The notes: generated from the sequence alone by a model not told the origin. Shown: positions 9,737-18,630, counted from the first letter of the stretch. The stretch is 64,000 bases of DNA from an uncultured Allorhizobium sp. (GCA_958439205.1 OY288189.1:3425001-3489000); one strand, 5' to 3'. A program made the numbers and translations.

Positions 9737-10954
9737 TCAATTGTTCGCCGTCGGATCGACTTCCGGGTCGACATCCAGCGTTGCCGGCGGCGTCTGGGCG
9801 CGTTCGGCCTCGATCTTGCGCCAGCGGCGCACATTCGCGTTGTGCTCCTGCAGCGTCGGCGCAAAGGCGTGACCGCCGGAGCCATCAGCCACGAAGTAAA
9901 GGTCTTCCGTCTTCCACGGGTGAGCGACAGCTTCGAGAGCGGCGCGACCGGGATTTGCGATCGGTCCCGGCGGCAGGCCCTTGATCACATAGGTGTTGTA
10001 GGGCGTTTCCTTGCGGATATCAGACTGGAATATCGGGCGATCAGCCGGTTTGCCATCACCGCCGAAGAGGCCGTAGATGATCGTCGGGTCGGACTGCAGG
10101 CGCATGCCCTTGTTGAGACGGTTGATGAAGACCGAGGCCACATGAGCGCGCTCGTCGTCCTTACCCGTTTCCTTCTCGACGATGGAGGCGAGCGTGACAA
10201 ATTCTTCCTTGGTCTCCACCGGCAGGTCCGGATCGCGCTTTTCCCAGATCTGGTCGATCAGACGTTCCTGGGCGGCACGCATCTGGGTGACGATCTCGGC
10301 GCGGTTTGTGCCACGGGTGAACTTGTAAGTATCCGGGCGCAGGCTGCCTTCCGGCGGAAGCTCTGCCGGCAGGTCGCCCTCAAGGACCGTATCGGCGGCA
10401 AGGCGCTGGAACATCTGCTTGACGGTCAGGCCTTCCGGGAAGGACACCGAATAGAGGATCGACTTGCCGGATTCGAGCAGCGCCGTGATCTCCTTCATCG
10501 AGGAGCCGGCCTTGATCTCATACTCACCGGCCTTCAGCGTCTGGCCATCCTGGAGATAGGTGGTCGTGACGTAGCGGTAGATGCGGGCGTCCGAGACGAT
10601 GCCGTTGCGTTCCAGATTGTTGGCAATCTCGGCGAGGCCTGCCCCACTGCGCACTACAAAATTGGAGTTTGCGGCAAGCGGTCCCGGCTTCTGATAGCTG
10701 TCCATCACGTAGAAGAAGCCGGCTACGGCCACCACGCAGACGAAGACCGCCATGGTCATCAGGAAATTGAAGAAGATCACCACCTGGCTGCGCGCCTTGC
10801 GCGACCGGCGCGGCGGCTGCGGCACGCGCTCGGGACGCAGCGCCTCATTGGGCGACTTCGGAATAAAGGGTCCCTTGCCCGGCTGGGTATCGGCATCGCG
10901 GCCGAAGGAGACACCGTTGTTCTGGCTACCGCCGTTCTGGCTGTTGTCGGTCAC
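9737..10954 (-). CDS. mltG: Endolytic murein transglycosylase MltG
   Basis: This is a 405-residue inner-membrane protein of the YceG/MltG family, which cleaves nascent glycan strands and sets their length. A basic cytoplasmic stretch (PPRRSRKARS) precedes one transmembrane helix (FNFLMTMAVFVCVVAVAGFF). A LysM-like region and the catalytic domain follow, with the active-site glutamate in LASIVEKETG and the conserved RLQSDPTIIYGL segment. I chose the GTG at 10954 because AAGAAGGA lies six bases upstream; the frame can be extended to an ATG at 11008 without such a site. The gene lies between fabF and yicC, a frequent alphaproteobacterial order. Confidence 0.93.
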   Translation of the reverse strand: MTDNSQNGGSQNNGVSFGRDADTQPGKGPFIPKSPNEALRPERVPQPPRRSRKARSQVVIFFNFLMTMAVFVCVVAVAGFFYVMDSYQKPGPLAANSNFVVRSGAGLAEIANNLERNGIVSDARIYRYVTTTYLQDGQTLKAGEYEIKAGSSMKEITALLESGKSILYSVSFPEGLTVKQMFQRLAADTVLEGDLPAELPPEGSLRPDTYKFTRGTNRAEIVTQMRAAQERLIDQIWEKRDPDLPVETKEEFVTLASIVEKETGKDDERAHVASVFINRLNKGMRLQSDPTIIYGLFGGDGKPADRPIFQSDIRKETPYNTYVIKGLPPGPIANPGRAALEAVAHPWKTEDLYFVADGSGGHAFAPTLQEHNANVRRWRKIEAERAQTPPATLDVDPEVDPTANN

Positions 10955-11111
10955 CGGCAATCCTTCTTTGTTTCGCATTCGCGGCTGTTTCGTCCAGCAA
11001 TGCGGCAAAATCCGGGTCGTCGTCCGGCGCGGGCGCGCCGGGCGTTGGGATGATTTCTATCCGCAGACAGTGGCGGCGGGCAAGAGCATGCCGCCGTCAT
11101 CCAGAGCAATC

Positions 11112-11140
11112 ACGGGCGGTTGATCGGATCGACCGCCCGT
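11112..11140 (-). terminator. Inverted repeat after fabF (possible terminator or processing hairpin)
   Basis: Perfect 9-bp arms (ACGGGCGGT and ACCGCCCGT) flank an 11-base loop in the gap between fabF and mltG, 8 bp past the fabF stop. No T-run follows on the minus strand, so it may only partly terminate or may stabilise the 3' end of the fabF message. Confidence 0.5.
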
Positions 11141-11147
11141 TGCCCGA

Positions 11148-12404
11148 TCAACTCTCGTAGCGCTTCAGCACCAGCGAAGCATTGGTGCCGCCGAAACCGA
11201 AGGAGTTGGAGAGCGCGACATTGATGTCCCGCTTTCTTGCCTTGTGCGGCACCAGGTCGATCTTGGTATCGACCTGAGGATTGTCGAGATTGAGCGTCGG
11301 CGGCGCGACGTTGTCGCGAATGGCGAGTGCCGAGAAGATCGCCTCAACGGCACCGGCGGCACCCAGGAGGTGGCCGATCGCGGACTTGGTGGACGACATC
11401 GAAATCTTCGACGCGTGTTCGCCGACGAGACGCTCGACAGCACCGAGCTCGATCGTGTCGGCCATGGTCGATGTGCCATGGGCGTTGATGTAGTCGATAT
11501 CGCCTGCGGTGAGACCGGCACGCTTCAGCGCCATGGTCATGCAGCGGAAGGCACCATCGCCATCTTCCGACGGGGCAGTGATGTGGAAAGCGTCGCCCGA
11601 GAGACCGTAGCCGACAACTTCGGCATAGATCTTGGCGCCGCGCGCCTTGGCATGCTCCAGCTCTTCCAGAACCACGATGCCTGCACCTTCACCCATGACG
11701 AAACCGTCACGGTCCTTGTCATAGGGGCGGGAGGCGGCTGTCGGGTCGTCGTTGCGGGCCGTCGACAGCGCCTTGCAGGCAGCGAAGCCCGCCAGCGAGA
11801 TGCGGCTGATCGGGGACTCGGTGCCACCGGCGACCATGACATCGGCATCGCCGAGCGCAACGAGACGGGCGGCGTCACCGATTGCGTGTGCGCCGGTCGA
11901 GCAGGCCGTCACCACGGAGTGGTTCGGGCCGCGCAGCTTGTGACGGATCGAGACCTGGCCGGAAGCAAGGTTGATCAGACGGCCGGGAATGAAAAACGGC
12001 GAGAGACGACGCGGGCCCTTGTCGCGCAGGATATGACCTGCCTCGACGATGCCTTCGAGGCCGCCGATGCCGGAGCCAATCAGCACGCCCGTCTGGCACT
12101 GGTCTTCATAGGTGGTCGGCTCCCAGCCGGCATCCTTGAGCGCCATGTCGGCCGCGGCCACCGCGTAGATGATGAAATGGTCGACCTTGCGCTGCTCTTT
12201 GAGCTCCATCCAGTCATCAGGATTCCAGGCGCCCTCACCTTCGGTCGGGATGCGGCAGGCGATCTTGGCGGGAAGGTCATCGACCTCGAATTCCGTGACC
12301 AGACGTGCGCCGCTCTGGCCGGCAAGAAGCCGCTGCCAGGTCAGTTCCGTTCCACATCCCAGAGGCGATACCATGCCGGTACCGGTGATGACGACACGTC
12401 TCAT
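11148..12404 (-). CDS. fabF: 3-oxoacyl-[acyl-carrier-protein] synthase II FabF
   Basis: This 418-residue condensing enzyme elongates acyl-ACP with malonyl-ACP in type II fatty-acid synthesis. The thiolase-fold catalytic triad is visible: Cys in VTACSTGAHAIG, His in NAHGTSTMADTIEL, and His in KSAIGHLLGAAG. The ATG at 12404 (MRRVVITGTG) matches the family N-terminus; upstream in-frame codons are not needed. It follows acpP by about 130 bp on the same strand, the common acpP-fabF order. Confidence 0.97.
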   Translation of the reverse strand: MRRVVITGTGMVSPLGCGTELTWQRLLAGQSGARLVTEFEVDDLPAKIACRIPTEGEGAWNPDDWMELKEQRKVDHFIIYAVAAADMALKDAGWEPTTYEDQCQTGVLIGSGIGGLEGIVEAGHILRDKGPRRLSPFFIPGRLINLASGQVSIRHKLRGPNHSVVTACSTGAHAIGDAARLVALGDADVMVAGGTESPISRISLAGFAACKALSTARNDDPTAASRPYDKDRDGFVMGEGAGIVVLEELEHAKARGAKIYAEVVGYGLSGDAFHITAPSEDGDGAFRCMTMALKRAGLTAGDIDYINAHGTSTMADTIELGAVERLVGEHASKISMSSTKSAIGHLLGAAGAVEAIFSALAIRDNVAPPTLNLDNPQVDTKIDLVPHKARKRDINVALSNSFGFGGTNASLVLKRYES

Positions 12405-12535
12405 CGTGCGAAGCCCACCCAATTTATTTGACCGAAGTCATTGTAAACAAAGGTCCAGATACAACAAGGCCCGCTCATCGCGGGCCCAAGCGGACAGGAC
12501 GGGCTCTCGCCCGCCTTCCGCAGCAATGTGATCGA

Positions 12536-12772
12536 TCAGGCCTGGGCCTTCTCGATGAACTTGACAGCGTCGCCGACCGTCAGGATCGAGTCAGCAGCGT
12601 CGTCCGGGATTTCAACGCCGAACTCTTCTTCGAAGGCCATGACGAGTTCGACGGTGTCGAGCGAGTCAGCGCCCAGATCGTCGATGAAGCTGGCGCCTTC
12701 GACGACCTTTTCAGCGTCTACGCCGAGATGATCAACTACAATTTTCTTCACGCGTTCTGCGATATCGCTCAT
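12536..12772 (-). CDS. acpP: Acyl carrier protein AcpP
   Basis: This is a 78-residue acidic helical protein. The phosphopantetheine attachment site is S37 in the canonical [15 protein letters not shown] motif. It carries growing acyl chains for FabD, FabG and FabF, all encoded around it, and for lipid A and phospholipid synthesis. The 276-bp region upstream contains two perfect inverted repeats and probably the gene's own promoter, which fits the very high expression usual for acpP. Confidence 0.98.
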   Translation of the reverse strand: MSDIAERVKKIVVDHLGVDAEKVVEGASFIDDLGADSLDTVELVMAFEEEFGVEIPDDAADSILTVGDAVKFIEKAQA

Positions 12773-13048
12773 GTCGGTATCCTCGACCTTCTAAAATTCA
12801 GAGGGAGCCTTAATGGCGTCCCTGCCCTGCATTCCGCCAGTGACACTTACGTCCCCACCAGCAAACCCGTTCGGCCCTGACCCAGAGCGGTTTATGCAAA
12901 CAAAAGCATAAACTTCGGCTCATGAGACGGAGCAACTGCTCACAGTCATGGCCCGCTTAACACGGTTTAAGCGCGCCGCAAAGCCAGAAATTCGCCCCTT
13001 TGCCTCGGTCAACATCCTATTGCAGAGGGGCTCTTTCCGGCAATTCAA
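12773..13048 (-). promoter_or_regulatory. acpP upstream region with two perfect inverted repeats
   Basis: The 276 bases between fabG and acpP hold no credible gene. Two dyads stand out: GTTTATGC and GCATAAAC separated by 8 bases (12890-12913), and CGCTTAA and TTAAGCG separated by 6 bases (12954-12973). Both lie upstream of acpP and could be operators or transcript hairpins. I could not identify a convincing -35/-10 pair. GGAGCC or AGAGGGA near 12805 lies too far from the acpP ATG to be its ribosome site. Confidence 0.4.
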
Positions 13049-13786
13049 TCAGATCATCGCCATGCCGCCGTTTACGTGCAGCGTCTGCCCCGTCATGTAG
13101 GAGGCTTCATTGGAGGCAAGGTAGACCACGGCGGAAGCGACTTCGGCACCGGTGCCCATGCGCTTCATGGGGATTGCACCCATGATGGCTTCCTTCTGCT
13201 TGTCGTTCAGCTTGCCGGTCATCGCGCTTTCGATGAAGCCCGGAGCCACGCAGTTGACGGTCACGTTGCGGGTCGCGATTTCCTGGCCGAGCGACTTAGT
13301 GAAGCCGATCATGCCGGCCTTGGAGGCGCAGTAGTTGGCCTGGCCCGGGTTGCCGGTGACGCCGACGACGGATGTGATGTTGATGATACGGCCGAAGCGG
13401 CGGCGCATCATCGGATGCGTCAGTTCGCGCGTCAGGCGGAAGACGGCCGTCAGGTTGACTTCCAGAACCGCGTCCCAGTCGGCATCCGACATGCGGACGA
13501 ACAGGCCGTCCTTGGTGATGCCGGCATTGTTAACGAGGATATCGACGCCTTCGAGTTCGGCTTCGGCCTTCTCGCCAAGCGCCTTGACTTCATCGCGGTC
13601 AGACAGGTTGGCCGGGAAGATCTTCACGCGGTCGCCGAGATCGGCGGCCAGCGCTTCGAGCTTTTCGACACGCGTGCCATGGAGGCCGACGATGGCGCCC
13701 TGGGCATGCAGCTGCCTTGCGATTTCCTCACCGATGCCACCGGTTGCGCCGGTGACGAGGGCCTTGCGGCCGGTCAGATCGAACAT
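13049..13786 (-). CDS. fabG: 3-oxoacyl-[acyl-carrier-protein] reductase FabG
   Basis: This 245-residue short-chain dehydrogenase reduces beta-ketoacyl-ACP with NADPH. The dinucleotide-binding motif TGATGGIG is at residues 13-20. The NNAG motif, the catalytic Ser in NITSVVG, and the Tyr/Lys pair in YCASKAG are present. The C-terminus (GQTLHVNGGMAMI) is typical of FabG rather than of a generic SDR. It lies 30 bp downstream of fabD on the same strand. Length and context make this the housekeeping FabG. Confidence 0.97.
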   Translation of the reverse strand: MFDLTGRKALVTGATGGIGEEIARQLHAQGAIVGLHGTRVEKLEALAADLGDRVKIFPANLSDRDEVKALGEKAEAELEGVDILVNNAGITKDGLFVRMSDADWDAVLEVNLTAVFRLTRELTHPMMRRRFGRIINITSVVGVTGNPGQANYCASKAGMIGFTKSLGQEIATRNVTVNCVAPGFIESAMTGKLNDKQKEAIMGAIPMKRMGTGAEVASAVVYLASNEASYMTGQTLHVNGGMAMI

Positions 13787-13816
13787 GATCGGTTTCCTTG
13801 TTGTTCGTTAAAGCGT

Positions 13817-14761
13817 TCAGCCGTTGAGGGCGGCGAGCGCTGCGTCGATGTCGGCCGGACCGTTCACAGCGACGCCATTGATGTTCTTGTCGATGCGGCG
13901 AGCGAGACCCGTCAGGACCTTGCCGGCGCCGATTTCATAAAGCGTGGTCACGCCATTGGCGCCAAACCACTCGACCGTTTCGCGCCAGCGCACCTGACCG
14001 GTGACCTGCTCGACGAGCAGATCGGCGATCTCGGCGGCCGACGTGACGGGGGCTGCGCGCACATTGGCGATCAGCGGCACGACCGGATCCTTCTTTTCGA
14101 CCTTGGCCAGCGCCTCGCGCATGGCATCGGCCGCCGGGCCCATCAGAGCCGAATGGAAGGGTGCCGAAACCGGCAACATGATGGCGCGCTTAGCGCCCTT
14201 TTCAGTGGCAAGGGCTGCAGCCTTCTCGACGGCAGCCTTGCCACCCGAGATGACAAGCTGCCCGCCGCCATTGTCATTGGCGATCTGGCAGGGACCTTCT
14301 GCGGAAGCAGCCTCGCAAACGGCCTGCACGTCGCCGTGCTCCAGACCGATGATCGCTGCCATCGCGCCTGCGCCGACCGGCACAGCCGCCTGCATGGCGT
14401 TGCCGCGGATGCGGAGGAGCCGAGCGGTGTCGGCGATCGAAAAGGTGCCGGCAACGCAGAGCGCCGAATACTCGCCGAGCGAATGGCCGGCGACGTAAGC
14501 AACCTTCGACTTGAGATCCAGGCCCTTGGCTTCCAGCACGCGGATGACGGCCATCGACACGGCCATCAGCGCCGGCTGGGCGTTGGCGGTCAGCGTCAGC
14601 GTCTCTTCCGGACCGTTCCACATGATGTCGGAGAGCTTCTGACCGAGGGCCTCGTCGACTTCCTCGAAGACGGCACGGGCTTCCGGGAAGCTGTCCGCAA
14701 GGTCCTTGCCCATTCCGACTGCCTGGCTGCCCTGGCCCGGAAAAGTGAATGCGACTTTCAT
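13817..14761 (-). CDS. fabD: Malonyl-CoA:ACP transacylase FabD
   Basis: This 314-residue enzyme transfers malonyl from CoA to ACP. The nucleophilic serine lies in GHSLGEYSAL, and the catalytic histidine in SAPFHSALM. The opening FTFPGQGSQAVGMG is family-typical. AGGAG about 11 bases before the ATG serves as ribosome site. It is the first gene of the minus-strand fab block. The 209-bp gap to the divergent gene at 14971 must hold promoters for both directions. Confidence 0.97.
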   Translation of the reverse strand: MKVAFTFPGQGSQAVGMGKDLADSFPEARAVFEEVDEALGQKLSDIMWNGPEETLTLTANAQPALMAVSMAVIRVLEAKGLDLKSKVAYVAGHSLGEYSALCVAGTFSIADTARLLRIRGNAMQAAVPVGAGAMAAIIGLEHGDVQAVCEAASAEGPCQIANDNGGGQLVISGGKAAVEKAAALATEKGAKRAIMLPVSAPFHSALMGPAADAMREALAKVEKKDPVVPLIANVRAAPVTSAAEIADLLVEQVTGQVRWRETVEWFGANGVTTLYEIGAGKVLTGLARRIDKNINGVAVNGPADIDAALAALNG

Positions 14762-14970
14762 AGAGAGGGATCTCCTAATTCAGCAAACCTGCCCCGATCA
14801 TGCGAACATCCTGCGGGACACATCATCAAATTGTTGACAGGCCCGGCTGGACAGCCGCAAAGGCGCCACTATCTCCGAGCTGACGCCCGGGGGCCGCTGT
14901 CCGATATACACTCGGATCTGTAGATCCGCGCGAACGCGACCGCCATAGCACAAAGAGATCGAAAGACAAT

Positions 14971-16107
14971 ATGAAACTGGAACGCCTCCTGGTTACTTCC
15001 GACTTGCTGCGCGTCACCGGCAAGGCCCAATCTCGTACCGGTTTCAAGACCAATACGGAATTCTTCCTGGCCCTTCTCGGTCCGCAGCTCAGAGCCGCAA
15101 CACGGCTGCCGATCGGTCTTCTGGAATGGGATGACACAAGCGATTTCGACGGCAGCAAGGTCTACGAGGCCATGGGCCTTACGGCGGATGCGACAGGCTG
15201 GGCTGAACTCTACGATTCCGCTCCAAACGCGGCAGCCGTGGCTGCATTTGCCCCGCATGTCGAAGGCGCGCTGATCATCGGCTTCGAGCTGCCGCCCTTC
15301 GTCCAGCGGGTCCTCGACCGCCTCGGAGTTCCCTATGTCGACGCGCGCTGGCACCCCTTGCGCTTCCTCGACGACATCTTCTTTGGTTTTCACAGCAATA
15401 TCGAAGCCGTGGTCGACGCCATGGAGCCGTATCACCTGACGGCTGAAGAGGTTGAGATCCATGTCGGCATGCATCAGGCCTCTGCTATCAGACGCCAGGG
15501 CTTCGACACGCTTTCCACGGACTATGACCGCCTGCTCATCGGCCAGACGCCTTTCGACAGCTCGCTGATCCATGCCGGACGCATCGCCACCTGGGACGCC
15601 TATGAGCCCGTGCTGGAGAACCTCCCGGCAGACAGCAAGACGGGGTATCGACCCCATCCCTTCTCGCCGGAGCCCGTCGCTTCGCTCCGCGCCTTGCTTT
15701 CGCGCCATGGCATCGGCATCGCCGACAGCGGATCGGACATGTACCGGCTGCTCGCCACCGGCACGATGAAGGAGTTGATCAGCCTCAGCTCTGGCACGCT
15801 CATCGAAGCGGCTTTCTTCGGCATTCCGGTCCGCCGGCTTCTGCCGGAGCGGCAGGCTTACCTGCCCCACCCGCCGAAAGCACGGCGGACGGAAAATGAT
15901 CAGACCGCCTATGCCGGCGTCTATCACGCGTTTCTCAGCATCGACTTCTGGGCGGATATCCTGCGTCCGGTGCTGGGTGAGACCTATCGCAATGAGCGGC
16001 CTCTCGCTTTCCGGGCCGATCGTCTGCGACAGATCAACGGTTCCTATTGGGGATATTCGGGATCCGGCGGCCAGAATCTTGTCATGTCCTATAACAGGCC
16101 GGAATGA
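14971..16107 (+). CDS. Unrecognised protein, possibly a GT-B-like polysaccharide-related enzyme
   Basis: This 378-residue soluble protein lacks a signal peptide or membrane helix. I do not recognise its family. Features seen: an N-terminal MKLERLLVTSDLLR strand that looks like the start of a Rossmann-type fold, and a C-terminal region (ISLSSGTLIEAAFFGIPVRR, about residues 271-290) resembling the sugar-nucleotide loop of capsule-type GT-B enzymes, in which a Ser-rich turn precedes an 'EA..FG.PV' motif. This hints at a Kdo or capsular glycosyltransferase but does not prove it. The plus-strand product has a sensible amino-acid composition, whereas the antisense frame looks like a shadow. It stands alone between fabD and an aldo/keto reductase gene. 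Confidence 0.6.
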   Translation: MKLERLLVTSDLLRVTGKAQSRTGFKTNTEFFLALLGPQLRAATRLPIGLLEWDDTSDFDGSKVYEAMGLTADATGWAELYDSAPNAAAVAAFAPHVEGALIIGFELPPFVQRVLDRLGVPYVDARWHPLRFLDDIFFGFHSNIEAVVDAMEPYHLTAEEVEIHVGMHQASAIRRQGFDTLSTDYDRLLIGQTPFDSSLIHAGRIATWDAYEPVLENLPADSKTGYRPHPFSPEPVASLRALLSRHGIGIADSGSDMYRLLATGTMKELISLSSGTLIEAAFFGIPVRRLLPERQAYLPHPPKARRTENDQTAYAGVYHAFLSIDFWADILRPVLGETYRNERPLAFRADRLRQINGSYWGYSGSGGQNLVMSYNRPE

Positions 16108-16208
16108 CCGAGCCGTCTTGATGTTGTGACCTGACCGGACATAGTTATTGCAATAAGCAATTTCCCACCTCCCGCCAAAAACCAATCCATTGCAGAAAGC
16201 CCAAGACT

Positions 16209-17252
16209 ATGAAGATGAACCGGCTCGGCCGAACCGATATCCTTGTTTCCGAAATCTGCCTGGGCACCATGACCTGGGGCTCGCAGAACAGCGCCGAGGA
16301 AGCCTTCGCGCAGATGGATTATGCGCTGGAGCATGGCGTCAACTTCTTCGACACGGCCGAACTCTATCCCACGACGCCGCTTTCGGCTGAGACCTATGCC
16401 GATACGGAGCGGCTGATGGGCGATTGGTTCGAAAAGACCGGCAAGCGCGATCAGGTCGTGCTCGCGACCAAGGTTGCCGGCCCCGGCCGTCCCTATATCC
16501 GCGGGGGCAAGCCGATCACGGGTGCCGTGGTCAAGGAGGCACTCGACGCAAGCCTCAAGCGGCTGAAGACCGATTATGTCGACCTCTACCAGATCCATTG
16601 GCCGAACCGCGGCCATTTCCACTTCCGCGGCGCCTGGAACTATAATCCCTACAAGCAGGACAAGGCGCAGGCAGCTTCAGACATCGCGGAAATCCTCGAA
16701 GCGCTCGGCGACTGCGTGAAGGCCGGCAAGCTCAAGGCATTCGGCCTTTCGAACGAGACGACCTGGGGCACGCAGAAGTATCTTTCGCTTGCCGAGGCGA
16801 AGGGTCTGCCGCGCGTGGCGACGATCCAGAACGAGTACAATCTGCTCTACCGGCACTATGACCTCGACCTTGCCGAACTCTCGCACCACGAAGATGTCGG
16901 TCTGCTAGCCTATTCGCCGCTCGCGGGCGGCATCCTGTCCGGGAAATATCTCGAGGGGCAGAAGCCGGCCGGCTCGCGCGGTTCGATCAATGGGGACATC
17001 GGCGGCCGCCTCGTGCCGCAACAGCAGGCAGCGACCCGCGCCTATGTCGATCTTGCGAAGAAGCATGGACTCGATCCGTCCGCTATGGCGCTCGCCTTCT
17101 GCCTAACGCGCCCCTTCATGGCCTCGGTCATCATCGGCGCGACCACGATGGACCAATTGAAGGTGAATATCGGCTCTGCCGATCTCAAGCTTTCGGACGA
17201 CGTCATGGCGGAGATCGCGAAGATCCATCGCGAATACCCCATGCCGATCTGA
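16209..17252 (+). CDS. NADP(H)-dependent aldo/keto reductase (Tas-like)
   Basis: This 347-residue TIM-barrel oxidoreductase carries the aldo/keto reductase tetrad: Asp and Tyr in NFFDTAELYP, Lys in VLATKVAG, and His in YQIHWPNRG. The insert containing FRGAWNYNPYK and the C-terminal LKVNIGSADLKLSDDVMAEI resemble E. coli Tas and YajO relatives. The natural substrate is unknown. The gene is preceded by a 101-bp gap and appears monocistronic. Length is normal for the subfamily. Confidence 0.9.
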   Translation: MKMNRLGRTDILVSEICLGTMTWGSQNSAEEAFAQMDYALEHGVNFFDTAELYPTTPLSAETYADTERLMGDWFEKTGKRDQVVLATKVAGPGRPYIRGGKPITGAVVKEALDASLKRLKTDYVDLYQIHWPNRGHFHFRGAWNYNPYKQDKAQAASDIAEILEALGDCVKAGKLKAFGLSNETTWGTQKYLSLAEAKGLPRVATIQNEYNLLYRHYDLDLAELSHHEDVGLLAYSPLAGGILSGKYLEGQKPAGSRGSINGDIGGRLVPQQQAATRAYVDLAKKHGLDPSAMALAFCLTRPFMASVIIGATTMDQLKVNIGSADLKLSDDVMAEIAKIHREYPMPI

Positions 17253-17385
17253 GGACTTGAATTTCGTTGGTAATTCAGACCAACAAAATCGTGAACACAC
17301 GTGACCTACACATCGCCGCCGCGCATCACCACTTGCGGCGGCGATCGAAATAGGGCCTGCGGGCCATGGATGATGGGGGACTGAC

Positions 17386-18318
17386 TTGGATTATCTGTTC
17401 GTTGCTGGAGGCCTGGTCGGCCTCTATTTCGGAGCCGAGTGGCTATTGCGCGGCTCGATCGCGCTCGCACAGAAGCTGGCCATTCCGACACTCATCGTGT
17501 CGCTGGTTATCGTCGGCTTCGGAACCTCTATGCCGGAACTGCTCGTTTCCGTGCGCGCCGCCATCAGCGGCTCCTCCGACATCGCCCTCGGCAACGTGGT
17601 TGGCTCGAATACGGCCAATATCCTCCTGATCATCGGCGCCTGTGCCATGATTTTCCCGATCACCCAGTGGGACAAGGGTGTCAAACGCGACACCTACGTG
17701 ATGATCGCCGCAGCCGTTCTGCTTTTGGGTCTGGCACAGTTTCCGGCCATCGGCCGCCTGGCCGGCCTGATCATGGTCGCCGTGCTTCTGGCCTATGTGG
17801 TCTATGCCTATGTGAACAGCAGAGGCAGCGTCGAAGAAGCCACGGATGAAGAGGTCAAGCACGAGACTTTGAGCAACGCGTTTACGACCGCGCTGATTCT
17901 CGGCGGCCTCGTGACCCTGTTTATCGGCGCGGAATTGCTGGTGCGCGGCGCGACCAGCCTCGCCCGTGACTTCGGCGTCTCGGAAGCGGTCATCGGTCTG
18001 ACCGTGGTTGCGGTCGGCACATCCCTTCCGGAACTCGCCACCGGCATCATGTCGGCGTTGCGCAAGCATTCGGACATCATGATCGGCAACATCGTCGGAT
18101 CGAACATCTTCAATATCCTGTTCATCCTCGGCGTCACCTCCGTCATCCAGCCGATCGTTGTCGCACCGCGCTTCGCAAGCTTCGACATTCCGGTCATGCT
18201 GGGCGTTACCCTTGGCTTCGCCTTCCTGCTTCTCGCCCATCTCGGGGTCCGCAGACTGACGGCCGGCGCAATGCTGGTTGCCTATGTGGGCTATACGGTC
18301 GCCCTGGTTCAGGTCTAA
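17386..18318 (+). CDS. Calcium/sodium antiporter of the CaCA family (YrbG-like)
   Basis: This 310-residue integral membrane protein shows the two duplicated alpha motifs of the cation/calcium exchanger family: GFGTSMPELLVSVR with GNVVGSNTANILLIIG in the first half, and AVGTSLPELATG with GNIVGSNIFNILFILG in the second half. About ten transmembrane helices are expected. The start is a TTG at 17386 with TGATGGGGGA just upstream. A hydrophilic loop (SVEEATDEEVKHE) separates the two halves. It likely exchanges Ca2+ against Na+ or H+ at the inner membrane. It ends with a strong hairpin downstream. Confidence 0.92.
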   Translation: MDYLFVAGGLVGLYFGAEWLLRGSIALAQKLAIPTLIVSLVIVGFGTSMPELLVSVRAAISGSSDIALGNVVGSNTANILLIIGACAMIFPITQWDKGVKRDTYVMIAAAVLLLGLAQFPAIGRLAGLIMVAVLLAYVVYAYVNSRGSVEEATDEEVKHETLSNAFTTALILGGLVTLFIGAELLVRGATSLARDFGVSEAVIGLTVVAVGTSLPELATGIMSALRKHSDIMIGNIVGSNIFNILFILGVTSVIQPIVVAPRFASFDIPVMLGVTLGFAFLLLAHLGVRRLTAGAMLVAYVGYTVALVQV

Positions 18319-18344
18319 AGCCTAGCAAACCGGAGATTATCGAC

Positions 18345-18376
18345 AGGGCCGCCGGCAGAAAATGCCGTGCGGCCCT
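18345..18376 (+). terminator. Terminator-like hairpin after the antiporter gene
   Basis: AGGGCCGCCGGCA pairs with TGCCGTGCGGCCCT around a GAAAA loop, followed by TGCTTTTG. It lies 27 bp after the antiporter stop and directly overlaps the start of the putative rpsF -35 element, which separates the two transcription units. Confidence 0.75.
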
Positions 18377-18403
18377 TGCTTTTGTGGCCAATGCGCGTAT
18401 AAG
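18376..18403 (+). promoter_or_regulatory. Putative sigma-70 promoter of the rpsF operon
   Basis: A TTGCTT -35 element (18376-18381), a 16-base spacer and a TATAAG -10 element (18398-18403) lie about 230 bp upstream of rpsF. Transcription would start near 18410 and give a long leader, as expected for an autoregulated ribosomal-protein operon. Confidence 0.6.
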
Positions 18404-18407
18404 CGCG

Positions 18408-18447
18408 CCGTTCACAACACCCGGTCCTCTGGCTGGTGGCTGAACGG
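18408..18447 (+). promoter_or_regulatory. Candidate S6:S18-type ribosomal-protein leader structure
   Basis: CCGTTCA (18408-18414) pairs with TGAACGG (18441-18447). Inside, CACC (18418-18421) pairs with GGTG (18435-18438) around an apical segment containing CGG. It lies at the very 5' end of the predicted rpsF transcript. Many bacteria have an S6:S18-binding hairpin here that represses the operon, and its consensus includes a CCG element. I infer the assignment from position and shape only; the downstream leader up to 18630 shows nothing else I can name. Confidence 0.35.
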
Positions 18448-18630
18448 AGGGCTGGCAGGCCGACAAGGCTTGCAGCAGGAACCATAAGGGTTTCCGGCCT
18501 CCCGTGTCTCCGCTCTCGACCGTCTCGAACACATCGCTTTTCTTGCCGCGGCGCATGCCGCACAGGAGCAGTCTGTGAGGCTTAGCGCCGGATCCGGGTG
18601 ACGACAACCGCAAGAAAAGGCAAAGCTTAC

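Noticed and set aside
12890..12913. Second NadQ operator upstream of acpP
   Set aside because: The half-sites share TTATGC and GCATAA with the nadA operator, but the distance between them is one base shorter and the flanking TC/GA is missing, so I list it only as an unidentified dyad.
14869..16185. 438-residue open frame on the minus strand opposite the unknown gene at 14971
   Set aside because: It is longer than the plus-strand gene, but its composition looks like a shadow, whereas the plus-strand product has regular hydrophobic patterning.
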